Shown piece by piece: positions 60,220-64,000 of a stretch of 64,000 bases of DNA. Made by a program: the position numbers and the translations under genes. The stretch is taken from positions 5,642,001 through 5,706,000 of the forward strand of contig OZ059897.1 of the NCBI GenBank assembly GCA_964057225.1, written 5' to 3'. The DNA comes from Auanema rhodensis. Its lineage: Eukaryota; Nematoda; Chromadorea; Rhabditida; Rhabditidae. Position 1 is the first letter of the stretch, and each line of letters begins with the position of its first letter. Below the pieces are notes generated by a model. The model saw only the letters and a program-made list of their open reading frames with translations, made no database searches and was not told the DNA's origin.

Positions 60220-60650
60220 TTCAACCTAAAATTGTTTTATTAAATTTGATATTGATTTTATTTTTAACAACATTCAACCCTATATTCATAAATGAAATAT
60301 AATATAATATAATACTGAAAGCTGTTTAAATAAATTTGAAAAAGTTTATTTTATTTTCAAAATTGGTCTCGACTTGAAAGTTACAGTAATTCATCGCAAT
60401 TTTTGCGAAACGAGCAAATTTTGGGCCATTCATCGCTGGTCAGCTCATTTTGCTATTTCCACATTTGACACGAGTATTATTTCTTGAGAAGTTTCAGAGT
60501 TATAATGGTTTTTTTTGTAAATTTTAAGTTTTCATGAAATTAGATTTATTTTTACCATTTATTTTTTTATTTTTGTTAATGTTTGAACGTCATTTAATAT
60601 TTTTTGTTTCACATATATTAGTCTATTTATGCTCTTTCTTACAGGGTACC
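60220..60650. promoter_or_regulatory. Shared divergent promoter region of CSTF1 and RPL26
   Basis: AT-rich sequence between the two divergent start codons. The only dense block, about 60360-60470, is somewhat less AT-rich (CTCGACTTGAAAG, GCGAAACGAGC). A TTCTTACAG acceptor six bases before the RPL26 ATG suggests trans-splicing. Confidence 0.4.
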
Positions 60651-61230
60651 ATGAAGTTCAACAGATTTGTTACCAAAGACTCTGGTAAGAACCGCAAGCA
60701 GCATTTCAATGCTCCTTCCCACGAGCGTAGACGTATTATGTCTTCTCCTCTTACCAAGGATTTGAGAGCTAAGCACGGAATCCGTTCCATTCCCATCAGG
60801 TAAGCCATTTCATTAGTGTTTTTAAATTAAATTTTATTTTAGAGTTGATGATGAGGTAGTAGTCATGCGTGGACGTCATAAGGGAAACAACGGACGTGTT
60901 ATCCGTTGCTACCGTAAGAAGTTCGTTATTCATATTGACAAGATCACCCGCGAGAAAGCCAATGGATCTACCGTGCATATCGGAATCCACCCTTCTAAGG
61001 TGAGGTTTTGAATAAACTAGTTCCGGTGCACATACTATGAACAATGGTAGAGGTATGGTACCGTTTCACTGTTTATTCTCTTTGGCCCAAATAATATTTG
61101 AGTTCAGGTTGCCGTTACAAAGCTGAAGCTTGACAAGGATCGTCGTGCTATTGTTGAGAGAAAGGCCGCCGGACGTTCTCGTGTCCTCGGAACCCTCAAG
61201 GGAAAGCACTCTGACGAATCAGTTAACTGA
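60651..61230 (+). CDS. RPL26: 60S ribosomal protein L26
   Basis: Three exons (60651-60799, 60843-60999, 61108-61230) give 142 residues, the normal length in nematodes. It is a large-subunit protein near the exit tunnel. The start [19 protein letters not shown] and the block [18 protein letters not shown]-like (here PLTKDL) are invariant family features. [14 protein letters not shown] is the KOW motif. The codon use is GC-rich as in other highly expressed genes. CSTF3 starts 129 bases downstream on the same strand, an operon-like distance in nematodes. Confidence 0.98.
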
Positions 61231-61359
61231 TCATCTTAATTGTTGTTATGGTTTACATAAATCATTTGTTTAATTATCTCATGTTGTTTTCTTGGATTTT
61301 ACCCTTGGAATATTTTGGTAAAGTTGTTGGTGGTCATACGATACGAAGAAAATTTAGAA

Positions 61360-64000
61360 ATGGCTGGGGCTTCTGTTCTAAGTCCGGAACGGAGAATTGA
61401 AACTAATCCTTTTGATGTAGATGCGTGGAACTTGCTGTTAAGAGAGCAGCAGGTAAAATGCAACTGGGTGGGAAGTCTGTTAATATCATAATTCAGGCAA
61501 GGCCCATTGACCAAGCTAGAGTATTTTACGAGAAGTTGGTCACTCAGTTCCCAAATTCTGGTCGGTACTGGAAAGCATATATAGAACACGAAGTGAGAAG
61601 AAATAATTTGTTTTTAAGGATATTACAGACATCTTTTTGCCGCTTCCTTATTTTGATAGCAGTGTTGGCTCAGAAATTATCTGTTCACGACTTTAACTGT
61701 ATAAGTGAAATAAATATTTTTCCGCTGCCTAATTCGCGTAAACCTTAGCGTTAAACTAAACCAAGCTGCTTAAACAAATTAAAAAAATGTTATATTGAGA
61801 AGAAATGACTAATGTAATCAAAGTTGACAAGTAAAATGTTGTTTCTTTTTCAGCTACGAGGGAAAAATTTCGAAAATGTGGAAGCGGTATGTTGGATATA
61901 TGAAAGTTTCTAGAACTATCAAGTTTTTAGCTTTTTGGAAGGTGCTTAGTGCACGTTTTAAATATCGACCTATGGAAGACATACGTTTTCTATGTAAGAG
62001 AGACAAAAGGACTCCTCTCCACATTTAGGTAAATGTCAGAATATAACTAGATTCATGTTTTGTTCAGAGAAAAAATGGCTAAAGCCTATGATTTTGCTCT
62101 GGAGAAAGTGGGTCTTGACGTAAACTCTTATTCGATTTATGCTGATTATATATCATTCCTAAAAATTGTGTATGTTTGATGTAAGTTGAACTGAATTTAT
62201 AAGCATTTTCCAGACCAGCAGTAGGACAATATGCTGAAAATCAAAGAATTACTGCTGTTCGTAAAGTATATCAAAGAGGAGTTTCAACTCCTATGCTCAA
62301 TATTGACACTCTATGGCAAGATTATTGCAATTATGAAAAAAGTATTAATCCAACATTAGCTGAAAAATTGATTGCGGAACGAAGTAAAGAGTATCAAGTA
62401 GATCAAGTGACTTTGAATGCCTAATTGACAATTGTATTTAAGGCTGCCAAAAAAGTCACTAAGAGTTTAGAAGCTGTTGCTCGTGGTATTAACCGTCAAG
62501 CTGTTTCTGTTCCTCCAAGAGGAAGTACTCAAGAATTGAAACAGGTAGAAATGTGGAAGAAGTATATCCAATGGGAAAAATCGAATCCGTTAGAAACTGA
62601 AGAGTATGGACAGTTTGCTAAAAGAGGTAATTTATATTTGCTTATATTCTTCTCTATGTATATTATACATATGAAATTTTAGTTGTATATGCCTATGAGC
62701 AAGCCCTGCTTTGTCTTGGATATTATCCTGATATTTGGTATGAAGCAGCTGTTTTTTTGCAAGAAGCTAGTAAAATGCTTGAGCAGAAAGGAGATGTTAG
62801 AACGGCTCAGCAAATGACTGAAGAAGTAGTTCGTGAGTTTCATTATGAAATTTATTTTTATCAATGTTATTGTATCATCTAGAACTGTTCGAAAGAGCTG
62901 TAAATGGACTTATGAAGGATTCACAGCTCTTATACTATGCTTACGCTGATTTCGAAGAAGAGAGAATGCAGTTTGACAGCGTTAAAAAAATTTATGACAA
63001 ACTTCTAGCGATTGTTGGAATAGATCCTACCTTGGTATATTTTCAAAAGATGAAATTTGTATTCATATATGTTCCAGACTTACATTCAATTTCTAAAATT
63101 TGTTCGTCGTACCGAAGGTGTGAAATCCGCTCGTTTACTATTCAAAAGAGCAAGAGAAGATAAGAGAACCTCTTATCATATATTTGTTGCTTCTGCTTTA
63201 ATGGAATACTACTGCAGTAAGGTATATTTCCTTTTTCCTTTTTTTTATTTTGGTATTTGTTTACAGGATAAAGATATTGCCATGAGAGTTTTCGACCTAG
63301 GATTGAAAAAATATGGCGATGAACCTGAATATGCTTGCGCATATGTTGATTTTCTTTCTCACTTGAATGGTTTCAATTAACATTTGACTTCTGAAATTAT
63401 AAGTATAATTTTTTTTTCAGAAGACAACAACACTCGTGTAGTATTCGAAAGAATATTAACCTCTGTTACAATGCCTCCAGAAAAACAAGGGTAATTTGTA
63501 GAATTTATTATTTTATTAATCTATTGAAATTTTCTAGCGACATTTGGGATAGGTATCTTGAATTTGAATCATTAGTTGGTGATCTAGCTTCTACTTTAAA
63601 AGTAGATGAACGAAGAAAGCAAGCTTCTAAAGATTCTGGCTCTGAAGCAGTCATGTTGATTGATAGGTAATGAATACTTTTTCGATCAAGTATAATTTAT
63701 TTTTGAAGGTATAAATTTTTAAACTTGGTTCCTTGCACTCATGAACAATTACGACTTATGGGCTATAATGTAAGTTTTAACAATTAAATCCTTTTGATGG
63801 GCTATATTTTTAGAAAACTGTACGAGGAAGCACATCAGTTACTTCCAATACTACTTCCACTCCCGCTGCTGCTCCTGCTGCAAGATCAGTGCATTGCCCT
63901 CAAGCGGCTAGTGCTGTAATGGGGGGAAATACAGGGAACAACATGGAGCTTGGAGGGTTAGTTATATGCATTAGTTTAAAATTTTGTTCATGATTCACAA
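61360..64000 (+). CDS. CSTF3: Cleavage stimulation factor subunit 3 (CstF-77), 3' end missing
   Basis: The HAT-repeat scaffold of CstF, which binds CstF-50 and CstF-64 during polyadenylation. The start [12 protein letters not shown] is followed by [16 protein letters not shown] and repeated HAT units: [85 protein letters not shown]-type, [34 protein letters not shown] and [14 protein letters not shown]. Near the window edge a Ser/Thr/Ala/Pro-rich stretch begins ([16 protein letters not shown]). The gene continues past 64000. It has many 45-60 base introns and one larger one (about 61594-61853). Possibly co-transcribed with RPL26. Confidence 0.95.

Overview
The window is nuclear DNA of a nematode, most likely a chromadorean. 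It is AT-rich. Genes are split by many introns of about 40-60 bases that end in TTTCAG. Several start codons sit directly behind an acceptor-like AG with no usable upstream exon, as expected for trans-splicing. The families also point to nematodes: a LIN-12/GLP-1-type Notch with the VWIPPME motif, a membrane-anchored DSL ligand, a nematode-style nuclear receptor and a DOMON protein. No bacterial or viral gene was recognised, and the species could not be determined.

Region 1-13.7 kb is dense: a DOMON protein (+) with a likely frameshift, SKP2 (-), proteasome subunit beta 3 (-), an Ulp2/SENP6-7-type SUMO protease (-), a DEG/ENaC channel (-) and a small secreted helical protein ending in KDEL (+).

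Region 13.8-29.4 kb is the unusual part. Two Notch-like receptor genes with identical coding sequence through the ankyrin domain lie in inverted orientation (14464-16478 + and 22874-25404 -). Their shared arms are about 2.59 kb long and about 7 kb apart. They predict miniature Notch receptors: signal peptide, one reduced LNR-like motif, a short juxtamembrane region, one membrane helix, a RAM-type VWIPP motif and ankyrin repeats, with no EGF repeats. The second copy has a C-terminal tail with a degron-like motif and the first lacks it. A third, partial copy (18996-19829) lies between them, with orphan ORFs and a GLUT-type MFS transporter. About 2.75 kb upstream of the second receptor, on the same strand, is a DSL ligand gene (28156-29382 -) that runs from its DSL domain straight into the membrane helix, also without EGF repeats. 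Receptor and ligand look like a compact, EGF-free Notch signalling cassette.

Region 30.6-49 kb holds an adenosine-deaminase-like gene (ADAL, +), an RGK/Ras-like small GTPase (-) with a 5.8 kb intron and a degenerate P-loop, a long microsatellite-rich gene-poor stretch, and a nuclear hormone receptor (-).

Region 51-64 kb returns to housekeeping genes: histone H1 (-), PIGG (-), a secreted proline-rich protein (+), CSTF1 (-), RPL26 (+) and CSTF3 (+, running off the window). CSTF1 and CSTF3 are partners in the same 3'-end cleavage factor and flank RPL26. RPL26 and CSTF3 are 129 bases apart on one strand and may form an operon.
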